Below are positions 50,740-59,600 of a DNA stretch of 64,000 nucleotides, in pieces. A program made the translations under genes and the position numbers. The notes under the pieces are model-generated. The model searched no databases, was not told the origin of the DNA, and saw only the letters and a list, made by a program, of their open reading frames with translations. Where the stretch lies: the NCBI GenBank assembly GCA_013214025.1, contig JABSRN010000010.1, forward strand, positions 24,030 to 88,029, written 5' to 3'. How positions within the stretch are numbered: the first letter of the stretch is position 1; each line of letters begins with the position of its first letter. Origin of the DNA: Polyangiaceae bacterium. Lineage in GTDB: Bacteria > Myxococcota_A > Polyangia > Polyangiales > Polyangiaceae.

Positions 50740-52330
50740 GTTCCCCCAGATATTCGGAAAGTACATTCTGGAGCGTGAAATCGCTGCGGGAGGCATGGCT
50801 CGGGTCTACTTGGCGGTTCTGCGGGGAGTCGGCGGATTCGAGAAACGTCTCGTCCTCAAACAAATCCGACCAGAGCTTAGCAGTGACTCAGCGTTTCTTG
50901 ATCGCTTCGTTGCGGAAGCCAAGACAGCGGTTTCGTTGAATCACCCCAATATCGTGCCGGTCTTCGAGTTGGGGGTGGAGCAGGGCACCTATTACCTGGC
51001 CATGGAGCTCTGTCCGGGGGTGAGCTTGGCGGAGCTGCTGCGGGTTGGCCCGCTGTCCCCCGAGGCGGGAGCCTATTTGGGCGTCGAACTGTGTCGGGGT
51101 CTCGACTACGCGCATCGAAAAGCGAACATCGTGCACCGTGACGTTACCCCTCGAAACGTGATGATCGACGAAGAGGGGGGCGTGCGATTGATCGACTTTG
51201 GGATCGCGAGTGCGACGGGAGTTGATTCCGATCGGGCGGTGTTTGGCTCTCCGGGGCACATGGCGCCGGAGCAGGTTGCCGGGGAAGATCTCAGTGCTGC
51301 CAGCGACGTGTTCGCGCTGGGGGTGTTGCTCATGGAGTGCTGGACCGGCCAGGCCCCTTTTCGAAGGAGCAGTTCGGCGGAAAGCCTGGCGGCGATGAAG
51401 CAGGAGCTGCAGCCATTGAGCGTTTGTGTACCGGAGTTAGCCGTTTTGGACGACGTCATGGCCTCCACGGTGGAGCCCTCAGCGGCGGAGCGACCCCAAA
51501 GCGCCGAAGAGCTGGCGCGCCCACTGCGGGAGTTCTTGCGCGATTCGGATTTGGGGGATGTGGCCAGACGCTTGGGCGATAGCGTGGCGGGTTTGCCCCA
51601 CCTGACTCGCGACGACCTGCCGACCGCTGCTGTTGGGGAGTCCCAATCCGTTACTCCGAGCACGATCCGCGGCACCACGGAGACCTTCGCTCAAAACGAA
51701 TCGATGACTGAATGGACGCGGCGAGTGCCGAGCGCCTCGCCCGAGGCGGCGGAGTCAGATCAGTCCGTAGACCTTCCGTCCTCGTCGCCGAGAGTCACTC
51801 GCTTGAGCTGGGCTGTGCTGGCAGTAGGGGTCTTGACTCTACTCTGGTGGGGCGTTCCATCGCGACCCCTGCTCGATCCGCCGATGCAGGTCACAGCCTC
51901 ACCCCAAGCGGCGGTGACTGCAGCGACGGTGGCGAGTGCGAGTGCGAGCGCTGCCCCGTCAGCCACCTCTGCCCCTTCGCCGATATCGGCGGTCGTGGCG
52001 TCGGCCTCGCCACCGCCGACATCGCTAGCGCGCAGTCCAGCGACCCAGGTTTCGGCGCTCCCTCTCAAGACGGCCAGCTCCCAGCCGTCGGAATGGGCCC
52101 AGCTGAGCTTGACCTCGCGACCGCCATCACAGGTCAGCATTGGTGGCCGGCACTACGGGACGACTCCGCTGAGCGGCATTCGACTTCCGCCCGGGTCCCA
52201 CACGGTAATATTCGAAAACGCGGATCTTGGAGAGCGAGTGCCCAGCGATGTTCGTTTGTCTGTGGGTCAGCAGCTTCGACTGCATGCTGACTTTACAGGG
52301 GCTCGCCCTCGGGTCATGAAACTGCGCTGA
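50738..52330 (+). CDS. Membrane Ser/Thr protein kinase with PEGA domain
   Basis: 530 residues. A Hanks-type kinase domain (residues 8-270) with Gly loop REIAAGGMARVY, Lys41 in LVLKQI, Glu60, the catalytic loop IVHRDVTPRN, DFG at 153-155 and the MAPEQV segment. All catalytic residues are present. A Ser/Thr-rich linker, one membrane helix (about 357-373), an Ala/Ser-rich spacer and a C-terminal PEGA domain (about 458-525; GGRHYGTTPLSGIRLPPGSH) follow. The ATG at 50738 is needed because the kinase fold begins at residue 8. This start overlaps the lipoprotein's divergent start. Confidence 0.92.
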   Translation: MFPQIFGKYILEREIAAGGMARVYLAVLRGVGGFEKRLVLKQIRPELSSDSAFLDRFVAEAKTAVSLNHPNIVPVFELGVEQGTYYLAMELCPGVSLAELLRVGPLSPEAGAYLGVELCRGLDYAHRKANIVHRDVTPRNVMIDEEGGVRLIDFGIASATGVDSDRAVFGSPGHMAPEQVAGEDLSAASDVFALGVLLMECWTGQAPFRRSSSAESLAAMKQELQPLSVCVPELAVLDDVMASTVEPSAAERPQSAEELARPLREFLRDSDLGDVARRLGDSVAGLPHLTRDDLPTAAVGESQSVTPSTIRGTTETFAQNESMTEWTRRVPSASPEAAESDQSVDLPSSSPRVTRLSWAVLAVGVLTLLWWGVPSRPLLDPPMQVTASPQAAVTAATVASASASAAPSATSAPSPISAVVASASPPPTSLARSPATQVSALPLKTASSQPSEWAQLSLTSRPPSQVSIGGRHYGTTPLSGIRLPPGSHTVIFENADLGERVPSDVRLSVGQQLRLHADFTGARPRVMKLR

Positions 52331-52348
52331 TTGACGCGAGACCCAGGG

Positions 52349-52894
52349 CTAACGAAGGCTTGCGTCGTTCAAGGCACCGAGTTGCCGCAACGCTTCGAAG
52401 AGCACAATCGATACCGAGTTGGCGAGGTTAAGCGAGCGCACTTGACCTAGCGTTGGGATCCCCAGCACGCTTTCGGGGCGCCTCGACAGTTCGGCCGTGT
52501 CCAAACCGGTGCTCTCTTTGCCAAATATCAGCGCATCGCCCAGCTGAAACTCGATGTCCAAAAAGCTCCGGCTAGATTTGCCGCTTAGCAGCCAGGAGCG
52601 GGGGCTAGGCCGAACTTCGTCACAGCGCAGGGCAGCCTCACATTGTGCGAGATCCGCGTGCTGCCGGACCTCGACGAGATGCCAGTAATCCAGGCCAGCC
52701 CGCCGCACGGCATGTTCATCGATCTGGAATCCTAACTTGCCGACCAGGTGCAGCGGACATCCGGTGGCAGCGCATAACCTGCCGATATTACCTGTGTTTG
52801 GCGGAATCTCTGGCTCTACCAGCACGATGTGAAAGGGCGTCCTTACAGGGTCTGCGCGGAGCCGCGGGCCAGGTTCACGGGGGACTGTGGGCAT
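52349..52894 (-). CDS. trmL: tRNA (cytidine(34)-2'-O)-methyltransferase, TrmL-like
   Basis: 181 residues from the ATG at 52894. A SpoU-class trefoil-knot methyltransferase: FHIVLVEPEIPPNTGNIGRL at the start, CPLHLVGKLGF, ALIFGKESTGLD and the knot signature QVRSLNLANSVSIVLFEALRQ. The length excess over the usual 155 residues is a 17-residue unconserved N-terminus. TrmL methylates the wobble nucleotide of leucine tRNAs. Divergent from the following outer-membrane protein gene across about 200 bases with no recognised element. Confidence 0.92.
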   Translation of the reverse strand: MPTVPREPGPRLRADPVRTPFHIVLVEPEIPPNTGNIGRLCAATGCPLHLVGKLGFQIDEHAVRRAGLDYWHLVEVRQHADLAQCEAALRCDEVRPSPRSWLLSGKSSRSFLDIEFQLGDALIFGKESTGLDTAELSRRPESVLGIPTLGQVRSLNLANSVSIVLFEALRQLGALNDASLR

Positions 52895-53095
52895 CGGATC
52901 AGATCTCCCACGTCGGGAAGACAGCGGCCACTGTTGAGTCGCGAATGCGTCGTGCCCGGGAAGCGACCAGTTCGTTAACTGGGGCCGCCAACGGGCCGGT
53001 TGGATCCGCCCGCTGGGCCCAAAGCTGCGCTGTTCATGCACCGAGCTTGACGCCGATCCCGGCCCCCAAGTAGCCTCCACATTGCCGAGAAAACC

Positions 53096-54217
53096 GTGAA
53101 AATGCGATCCATAACAGCGGCTCTAGGAGTCGGAATCAGTGCCCTCTTAGGAGTTCTACCGGCCAGCGCGGACTCGCTCGACCCGGCCCTCTCCCGTCTA
53201 GTTCTCAATCCTGAATGCCATCGGCAACAGAACAACGGACAGTTCAGCAGCGTTGGCGTATTCCAACAGGACAGCCCGCAGTATTGTCAGGCTGACAACG
53301 CCGCGTTCACCAAGCTGGTGAACCAGTGGGGCTTTGTGTTGGCACCCAACACGATGCACTCCGCCCGCAGCACCGGTTATGGTGGCTTCCACTTTTCCTT
53401 TCAGGGAGCATTCACCACTATCAACGATGGTGCTGATTACTGGACGCAAGGCACGCAAGGCGTTCGCGATCCGACGAGCAACGCGGCTTCCATTGTTGGC
53501 GACCCCCCGGGTATGATCCAGGTCTACTCCGCGAAGATCCGAAAGAACTTCGGCTTCGGTATGGAGGGGACCACTGGCGTTGGCTTTCTGCCTAACACCA
53601 GCATCATCATGGGTGGTGCGGACGCCCGTATCAGTCTGCTGGAAGGTTTTCGAACCGGCATCGGTGGCATCCTTCCCGATATCATGGGCGGTGGATCCAT
53701 TCGCACCATCACCGGGACGCCAGAGTTTCAGCTCACGACCGTCGGTCTGGACGCTTCTATCTCGAAGCCGCTGACCATTGCGGACTCCGCCATCATCACG
53801 CCCTTTATCGGCTATCAGTACTTGTGGATCTTCGGAGACTCGGGATTGATCGACGCGACTCCGGCGACCGACCCTGTGGGCTATTGTGGCTTCACGGGTA
53901 CTGACGTTCCCGGCAATGCGTCTCCCGTCGAAGGCGATGCGAAGAACGGCAAGAACTGGTACTCCGGTCAGCCTGTGTGTGCCGGCGGCGAGCCCAGTGA
54001 TTTCAACAACAACATCGTGTTTCGTCCCGCACGTCTGCAGCGGCAACGACTGCTGTTCGGCTTGAACTATCGTTACGAGATGGTGATGGTCGGCGGCGAG
54101 TTCATCATGGACATGGTGGATCCGGCTGACGCCCAGACCGACAAGAAAAACCAAGAGTTCCTCAAGGGCGAACCCCGACAGTGGACTATGGCGTTCTCCG
54201 TCGGCGTGATGTTCTAG
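53096..54217 (+). CDS. Outer-membrane beta-barrel protein of unknown function
   Basis: 373 residues from a GTG at 53096 (an ATG two codons later is also possible). A signal peptide ends at LPASAD. The mature part has repeated amphipathic strands (GYGGFHFSFQGAFTTIND, AKIRKNFGFGMEGTTGVGF, LTIADSAIITPFIGYQYLWI, LLFGLNYRYEMVMVGGEFIM) and finishes with MAFSVGVMF, a terminal aromatic residue that signals outer-membrane assembly. Two short Cys pairs are in periplasmic or surface loops. A short tandem duplication spans its stop codon. Function not recognisable. Confidence 0.78.
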   Translation: MKMRSITAALGVGISALLGVLPASADSLDPALSRLVLNPECHRQQNNGQFSSVGVFQQDSPQYCQADNAAFTKLVNQWGFVLAPNTMHSARSTGYGGFHFSFQGAFTTINDGADYWTQGTQGVRDPTSNAASIVGDPPGMIQVYSAKIRKNFGFGMEGTTGVGFLPNTSIIMGGADARISLLEGFRTGIGGILPDIMGGGSIRTITGTPEFQLTTVGLDASISKPLTIADSAIITPFIGYQYLWIFGDSGLIDATPATDPVGYCGFTGTDVPGNASPVEGDAKNGKNWYSGQPVCAGGEPSDFNNNIVFRPARLQRQRLLFGLNYRYEMVMVGGEFIMDMVDPADAQTDKKNQEFLKGEPRQWTMAFSVGVMF

Positions 54218-54248
54218 CCGCGCTATCTGTTCTAGCCGCGCTATCTTC
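54213..54248. repeat. 17-bp tandem duplication spanning a stop codon
   Basis: TTCTAGCCGCGCTATCT occurs twice with an 18-base period, beginning at 54213 and 54231. The first copy contains the TAG stop of the upstream gene, and the second copy supplies a second in-frame TAG. Further on, GTCGCGTCTCGC is also repeated (about 54301 and 54316). Confidence 0.75.
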
Positions 54249-54371
54249 TTCGATAGGGCGGTGTACCATCGCTGGGGGTGCAATTGCCGTGTATCGCATT
54301 GTCGCGTCTCGCATCGTCGCGTCTCGCTCGGCACCGAGCGCGATGGGGGGAGCTGGCTGGCCAGCTCCCGG

Positions 54372-55064
54372 TCAATGCAATAGCTGGTCGCTGGCGGTGG
54401 TCTTATTGATGGATTGTTTGGGCGCGCCAAAAGTTTCGGACAAGTCATCGATGTTTCCGCCGAAGCGACTTCCGAAATAGATCCCTAGGGCGCTGACCAG
54501 TGCGCTCGCATAGAGTCCCCACCCCCACTGGTACTCCACGGGCAGATAGGGATGACTCTGGGACGACTTGGCGACCACGATGACGACCTCGATCAGCGTC
54601 ATGGAAGCAAATACAACGCTGACGATACGTACGCCGCGCATACGCACGAGACTGCGCCGAGTGGCCACCAGCGGTATCATCACGAACCACGCGATGGCGC
54701 CGCCGCGCAACAGAGTCACATTGCGGCGGCTCAATTCGTAACCACTCAGCGCGACGTCATCGGGCATGGTCATCTGCACCCACGGCGCAAAGAACAAAGC
54801 AATGCCGAGCAGGCTCAGCACCAATAGGGCGCCGCGCCCGCGACCCCAGTAGAGCCAGGGTAAGATCCGGTCCTCGGGCGGTGTCGCCTCCCACACGGCG
54901 GCTTCGGCTTCGACCCGTTCGAACGACGGTGGCAGTTTTTCGAAGGGCAGCAGCAGCATCTCGCACTCCGGGCACAGCTCGTACTCACCCGCGGTGTAGA
55001 TATCACGGCAGAAGGGGCAGGCCAGGAGTTGGGTCACGGCGTAAGCATAGCCGAGGTGGGTCAT
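54372..55064 (-). CDS. Membrane protein with N-terminal zinc ribbon
   Basis: 230 residues. Two Cys pairs near the N-terminus (CPFC at about 16-19 and CPEC at about 31-34) form a probable zinc ribbon. An acidic linker follows, then five or so hydrophobic segments (ALLVLSLLGIALFFAPW, AIAWFVMIPLVA, IVSVVFASMTLIEVVIVVA, ASALVSALGIYFG). No known family was recognised. A GTG at 55037 is an alternative start. Convergent with the outer-membrane protein gene and divergent from rnc. Confidence 0.7.
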   Translation of the reverse strand: MTHLGYAYAVTQLLACPFCRDIYTAGEYELCPECEMLLLPFEKLPPSFERVEAEAAVWEATPPEDRILPWLYWGRGRGALLVLSLLGIALFFAPWVQMTMPDDVALSGYELSRRNVTLLRGGAIAWFVMIPLVATRRSLVRMRGVRIVSVVFASMTLIEVVIVVAKSSQSHPYLPVEYQWGWGLYASALVSALGIYFGSRFGGNIDDLSETFGAPKQSINKTTASDQLLH

Positions 55065-55167
55065 CTGAGCTTTGGACCCCTGAGCTGGGCAAAGCCTTGG
55101 CTTGTGGCGGGCGCTCGGCGGACGCTTGGGTTAGGATCGGCCACGAAGTCCCCGGGACGACAATTTC

Positions 55168-55881
55168 ATGAGTGATATTCAGGATCTATTCGGTTTAGAG
55201 GAAGGCTCAGCCCATCTGGAAGAGGCCCTCACCCACCCGAGTTTCGCTAACGAGCGGCGTCAGGCCCTAAATAACCAGCGTTTGGAGTTTCTCGGCGACG
55301 CCGTTTTGGAACTCTGTATCAGCGAGCTGTTGTGCCGAGAATTTCCCGAGGCGGACGAGGGTCGGCTCACCCGATTGCGCGCCAGTGTGGTGAACACGGA
55401 CGCCTTGGCGGCGTTCGCGCGTTCCCACGACATTTCGGCGGCGTTGCTGTTGGGTCGTGGGGCGGAGGCGAGTGATCTGCGCAATAGCACCAACGTTCTG
55501 GCGGATCTGGTCGAGGCGCTGATCGCGGCTTGTTATTTGGACTGTGGCATGCAGGCGGCGCGCGCCGCGTGTACAGCCATCATCGCCCCAGAGCTAGAAC
55601 GTCTGCGGAACGACGAGGGCCTCGATCCCAAGACCGCGCTTCAACAAGAGGTTCAGGCTACGGGGGGCCCTCCGCCGGCCTACGAAGTGGTCGACTCGGG
55701 CGGTCCCGCTCACGAACGTTGGTTTCGAGTGCGGGCGACCGTGGGCGGTGTCGGAGTTGCCGAAGGCGAAGGAAAGTCGAAGCGCGGGGCTGAGCGGGAG
55801 GCGGCTCGGGCGGCCTTGGAGTCGGGGAGCTGGCGTGGTCAGTTAGATGCAGAGGAGCCGGGCGATGAGCCATCTGAATAA
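55168..55881 (+). CDS. rnc: Ribonuclease III
   Basis: 237 residues. Double-strand-specific endoribonuclease that processes rRNA precursors. The RNase III signature is NQRLEFLGDAVLELCISELL, with the second acidic cluster in ADLVEALIAACYLD. The C-terminal double-stranded RNA binding domain has KTALQQEVQATGGPPPAYEV and GVAEGEGKSKRGAEREAARAA. The ATG at 55168 gives a normal N-terminus. Its end overlaps the start of the next gene by 17 bases. The usual partner era is not adjacent. Confidence 0.94.
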   Translation: MSDIQDLFGLEEGSAHLEEALTHPSFANERRQALNNQRLEFLGDAVLELCISELLCREFPEADEGRLTRLRASVVNTDALAAFARSHDISAALLLGRGAEASDLRNSTNVLADLVEALIAACYLDCGMQAARAACTAIIAPELERLRNDEGLDPKTALQQEVQATGGPPPAYEVVDSGGPAHERWFRVRATVGGVGVAEGEGKSKRGAEREAARAALESGSWRGQLDAEEPGDEPSE

Positions 55882-56296
55882 CAGTCGAAAGTTGAGCCGC
55901 CGATGGATGGTCGCCGGCGTGGGTGCCGTATGGCTCAGCTCGGCGTCGCCGGCATGGGCAGGTAGCTATCTCAATCGCGCGGCCCTGTTGGTGGGTGAGG
56001 CAGGTCGGGAGGCGGCGTTGCTGCGTAAGCATCTTTACGACAAGGAGTTCGCCATGCTTGTGCACCGCGTGAGCATTGGCCGGCTGAAGGCGGCTCGAGA
56101 AATGTTGGTGCCGAAAGAGGTGATTGAAGCCCATCCGCACCTCATGCTGATGCTCGAAAAATTCGAACGTGCGGCGCAGGCCGCGGTGGATCGCCATCCT
56201 CAACTATTTCTCAAGCGGCTTCGACAAGCCCGAGACGAGCGTCAGGTTTTCGGCAGCATCCTTAAGCAACTAGGCTGGGAACTGCCGCCCCTCTGA
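55865..56296 (+). CDS. Small exported helical protein of unknown function
   Basis: 143 residues starting at an ATG inside the end of rnc (different frame). A signal peptide ends near SASPAWAG. The mature 105 residues are predicted helical and rich in Ala, Leu, Arg and Lys (AALLVGEAGREAALLRKHLY; VHRVSIGRLKAAREMLVPKE; LMLMLEKFERAAQAAVDRH). The arrangement suggests translational coupling to RNase III. No family was recognised. It is convergent with the PpiC gene, 7 bases apart. Confidence 0.72.
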   Translation: MSHLNNSRKLSRRWMVAGVGAVWLSSASPAWAGSYLNRAALLVGEAGREAALLRKHLYDKEFAMLVHRVSIGRLKAAREMLVPKEVIEAHPHLMLMLEKFERAAQAAVDRHPQLFLKRLRQARDERQVFGSILKQLGWELPPL

Positions 56297-56303
56297 TCGC
56301 TGC

Positions 56304-57374
56304 CTAGCGCAAACCCTGGGAGCCTGGTTCCGGTGCATGCACGCCAGAACGCGTCGGGTCGGCCTTCGCCGACGGAGCCAGCCGACCGTTGCCGGCGGCT
56401 GCCGGCAGTGCGCTGTACTTAGACACCTCTTTCAGCAAGGTCAGATCGACTTGGCTGAGTTGCTGCTTGCGGAGACGAGTGAGCAGCGTGGCGCGCTCGT
56501 CGTTAACTCGCTGGGCCACCAGGACTTGTCGGATCTCCGCGGTAGCATCTTCCAGGGAACGGATTTGTTCCGGCAGGCTCCCCCGGCGCCATACGACGGC
56601 GAACCTGTTTCCGACGGCGACCGGTGTGGCAACGATCTCCCCGTCTTGTACTTGGCTCGCCGCGCCGTAGAGCGCCGGGTTCACTCGCACTTGGGGCATA
56701 TGGCTTTGTCCCGTGGGGTCAATGAAGCCGAGGTTGCCCTTCCGCATATAGGTTGCCTTGTCTAGGGAGTGCTCGCGAGCTAGGGCCGACCAGCGCTGAG
56801 GCCCGCCGGTCCCTCGAACCTGTTTGAGGATGCTCTTGGCTCGTTCGACGTTTCCCGTGAGGATGCGCCAGATCTGAATCTGGGCGGGTCGCTGAAAGTG
56901 CGAGCGATGGGCTTCGTAGTACTTCTTCACTTGCTCGGGCCCGATCTGGCCTTGAAGCGCTTCCGTCTGGGCGTGGTCCAGAGTCTCCACCAGTGTGTAG
57001 TCCCATTGGTTCTTCAGCCGTGCCGACGTTTCCGTGGCCTTGGCTTTGGCGCCTTCGCTGAGCAACAGATCCGGGATCACGAGTTGTTGAATGAAGTGAC
57101 CGTATTGCTCGGCTATCGACGGGCCGAAGTTATCGCGCTGAAACTTCGGGATTTGACGCCAACGCCTCCGCAGCTCGCTGGCCCGGAGGGTGGATTCACC
57201 GACAGTAATGACAATGGCGTCGTCCGCCGGGTGCGTGTCGCGCAAGTGCGCGTCGGCTGCGCTTGTGGTGGGCGCGGGCGCTGTGGGAGTGGCGGACGCT
57301 GTGGTTTCGGCAGCGTGAGCTACCCCTGCCAGTAGCGTCCATGCCGCCATACGAATCACTCGGGAGCGTCTCAT
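56304..57374 (-). CDS. Exported PpiC-type peptidyl-prolyl isomerase
   Basis: 356 residues. A signal peptide (LLAGVAHA) precedes a Thr/Ala/Pro-rich linker, then a SurA-like helical part (ELRRRWRQIPKFQRDNFG, FIQQLVIPDLLLSEGAK). The parvulin domain (about 155-280) shows KKYYEAHRSHF, IQIWRILTGNVERAKSILKQ, KGNLGFIDPTGQ and VAVGNRFAVVWR. It is related to the partial PpiC lipoprotein at the left end but is soluble. Probably a periplasmic foldase. The C-terminus is a Pro/Ala-rich tail. It lies 69 bases after the methyltransferase gene. Confidence 0.88.
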   Translation of the reverse strand: MRRSRVIRMAAWTLLAGVAHAAETTASATPTAPAPTTSAADAHLRDTHPADDAIVITVGESTLRASELRRRWRQIPKFQRDNFGPSIAEQYGHFIQQLVIPDLLLSEGAKAKATETSARLKNQWDYTLVETLDHAQTEALQGQIGPEQVKKYYEAHRSHFQRPAQIQIWRILTGNVERAKSILKQVRGTGGPQRWSALAREHSLDKATYMRKGNLGFIDPTGQSHMPQVRVNPALYGAASQVQDGEIVATPVAVGNRFAVVWRRGSLPEQIRSLEDATAEIRQVLVAQRVNDERATLLTRLRKQQLSQVDLTLLKEVSKYSALPAAAGNGRLAPSAKADPTRSGVHAPEPGSQGLR

Positions 57375-57443
57375 TGCTTGATTGGTCTAAACGCACCGCC
57401 GCGATGCATCAAGAGCTGCCGTTTGGGACGATGCGGGAGCCGG

Positions 57444-58493
57444 CTAGACGGCTTTGGCAGTGGCGGTATTTGGGCCGCGGCGGGCGGCTCGGGGCTTACC
57501 GGCGGCCCGGGCCAGCACAATGCGTTCTTCTAGGGGCTGGACCCCCAATTCCCCGAGACGGGTCCGGATGATCTTGTGGGATTCCGGGCTGGCGTCGATA
57601 CCGACCACCCGCCGGCCCAGTCGATGGGCGACGGCCAAGGTCGTACCGCTTCCGGCGTAGGGATCGAGAATGAGATCGTCGGCTGAGGTGCAGGCGGTGA
57701 TGAGCCGTTCCAACAGGGCTTCGGGCTTTTGCGTGGGGTAGCCGGTTCGTTCCTTGGCCACTGGTGCAACGATACCAATTTCCCACACGTCCCCCATGGG
57801 GGTGCCGGGGGTATCCTCGTCGGTCTTGCTGGAGCGCGAGCGGCGCCCGTCGGCATCCACGACCGCGCGCTGCTTACGCTTGCCCCAGGTAGCGAGGGTC
57901 GACGGCGCCAAGGGTTCGTAGAGTTGATGAAACTGGGGCGTTACGCCGGGGTCCTTAACGTAGCGGAGCAGCACGTCGTGCACACGTTGGAAGTTTTTCG
58001 TCTTCGATGGCCATCGCCTGTAGCGCCAAACAATTTCGCTCGCGAAGCTGTCGCGTCCGAAAGTCTCGTCGCATAGGATTTTCGCGTAGTGACTTGTTTT
58101 GGGATCCACGTGCAGTACTAGACATCCGTCCGGTCGGAGCAAGTCGCGCGCGACTGCGATGCGTTGCTGAATCGCAGCCAAGTAAACCGGGAGGGACTCC
58201 CACCGATCGTCGAACGCGGTCGTGATGTTTCGTACGATGGCACCGGTCTGTTTATTGCGGGTGCGTTTGACGGCGCTGTGAGTTTTCCCAGTAAAAAACG
58301 GCGGGTCCATATAAACCAGAGAAAATTGACCCGCGGAGCGCTGAGCCAGAGCTCGCATGCCCGCTTCGTTATCTCCCCGAAGCAGCATGCACGACGCATC
58401 GCCCTTCTTGGATAGCTCTAATTTTACCGGTTTCTGCGGGGCTGCGGGAGCCCTGCCGGACCAACTGAGGGAAATACCTTCGGTGTCGCTCAT
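57444..58493 (-). CDS. Beta-class DNA N4/N6-methyltransferase (no adjacent restriction enzyme)
   Basis: 349 residues from the ATG at 58493. The motif order is beta class: catalytic DPPF first (residues 63-66, LVYMDPPFFTGKTHSA), then YPTQKPEALLERLI, and the SAM-binding DPYAGSGTTLAVA last (277-283). It also contains LRPDGCLVLHVD, typical of CcrM/Mod-type enzymes. The central target-recognition region (about 150-240) is basic. No restriction endonuclease or specificity gene is beside it, so it is likely an orphan regulatory or defence-remnant methylase. Recognition sequence unknown. Divergent from trpS. Confidence 0.88.
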   Translation of the reverse strand: MSDTEGISLSWSGRAPAAPQKPVKLELSKKGDASCMLLRGDNEAGMRALAQRSAGQFSLVYMDPPFFTGKTHSAVKRTRNKQTGAIVRNITTAFDDRWESLPVYLAAIQQRIAVARDLLRPDGCLVLHVDPKTSHYAKILCDETFGRDSFASEIVWRYRRWPSKTKNFQRVHDVLLRYVKDPGVTPQFHQLYEPLAPSTLATWGKRKQRAVVDADGRRSRSSKTDEDTPGTPMGDVWEIGIVAPVAKERTGYPTQKPEALLERLITACTSADDLILDPYAGSGTTLAVAHRLGRRVVGIDASPESHKIIRTRLGELGVQPLEERIVLARAAGKPRAARRGPNTATAKAV

Positions 58494-58602
58494 AAGAAAT
58501 GAAATCCTAACGAGCCTCGGGTCTTGGGGGCCAAGTTCGGCGCTCTCGGCCCCCGGGGCGATGCTGCTTGCCCAGGACCCGCACAAGGGTTACCCCGACG
58601 CT

Positions 58603-59598
58603 ATGAAACGCAATCGAGTTTTATCGGGCATGCAGCCCACGGGTGACCTGCACTTGGGGAACTACCTGGGTGCGCTAAAACAATGGGTCGTGTTGTTGGG
58701 TAAAGAAGACATCGACCCGCTGTTCTGCATCGTAGACGCCCACGCCATCACGGTTGAGTACGATCAGAAGAGTCTGCCGTCCCGTGTGATCGATGCGGCG
58801 GCGACCTATATCGCGGGTGGACTCGATCCCGAGAAGGCGACCATCTTCGTTCAAAGCGAGGTGCCCGAGCATACGGAGCTCGCGTGGTATCTAGCGAGCG
58901 TCACCCCCATGGGCGATCTGCAACGCATGACGCAGTTCAAAGAGAAGAGCGACCAACACAAGCAGAACATCAACGCGGGTCTGTTCACCTATCCTGTGTT
59001 GATGGCAGCTGACATCTTGTTGTACCGAGCCACCATCGTTCCGGTGGGCAATGATCAGGTCCAGCACTTAGAGTTAGCTCGCGAGATCTGTCGAAAGTTC
59101 AACAGTCGTTTCGGTAAGGTGTTTCCGGAGCCTCAACCGCGTCTGTCCAAGACCCCGCGAATCATGGGTCTCGACGGCAAGTCAAAGATGAGCAAGTCGA
59201 AGAACAACACCATTGGGCTGCTGGATCCGCCGAAGCTCATCGAGAAGAAGCTCCGCAGTGCGTTTACGGATCCCGAAAAACTACGCTTGGGCGATCCGGG
59301 GCATCCGGAGATCTGCAACATCTACACGCTTCACGAGGCGTTCAGCCCCCCAGAGGAATTGCTGAAGATCGATGCGGCTTGCCGCAGCGGAGAGCTGGGC
59401 TGTGGCGACTGCAAAAAGTCTCTATGCGGAGCGGTGACCGCCGAGCTGGATCCCATTCGCGAGCGCACGCTCGAGCTGCGGGCCAAGCCCCAATACGTGT
59501 CGGATGTACTGGATGCCGGGCGCGATCGGGCGCGCGAAATTGCGGGCTCGACCATGAACGATGTGCGCCGCAAAATGGGCCTGGGGCGAGGCGGCTGA
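58603..59598 (+). CDS. trpS: Tryptophanyl-tRNA synthetase
   Basis: 331 residues, normal for the short bacterial form. Class Ic synthetase. The signature HLGN is at residues 17-20 (GMQPTGDLHLGNYLGALKQW), followed by CIVDAHAITVEYDQ, the Trp-binding VLMAADILLY, VPVGNDQVQHLELAREI, and the KMSKS loop (SKMSKSKNNTI). The ATG at 58603 is the conserved start. The next gene, for a lipoprotein, starts 2 bases after its stop. Confidence 0.96.
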   Translation: MKRNRVLSGMQPTGDLHLGNYLGALKQWVVLLGKEDIDPLFCIVDAHAITVEYDQKSLPSRVIDAAATYIAGGLDPEKATIFVQSEVPEHTELAWYLASVTPMGDLQRMTQFKEKSDQHKQNINAGLFTYPVLMAADILLYRATIVPVGNDQVQHLELAREICRKFNSRFGKVFPEPQPRLSKTPRIMGLDGKSKMSKSKNNTIGLLDPPKLIEKKLRSAFTDPEKLRLGDPGHPEICNIYTLHEAFSPPEELLKIDAACRSGELGCGDCKKSLCGAVTAELDPIRERTLELRAKPQYVSDVLDAGRDRAREIAGSTMNDVRRKMGLGRGG

Positions 59599-59600
59599 AG

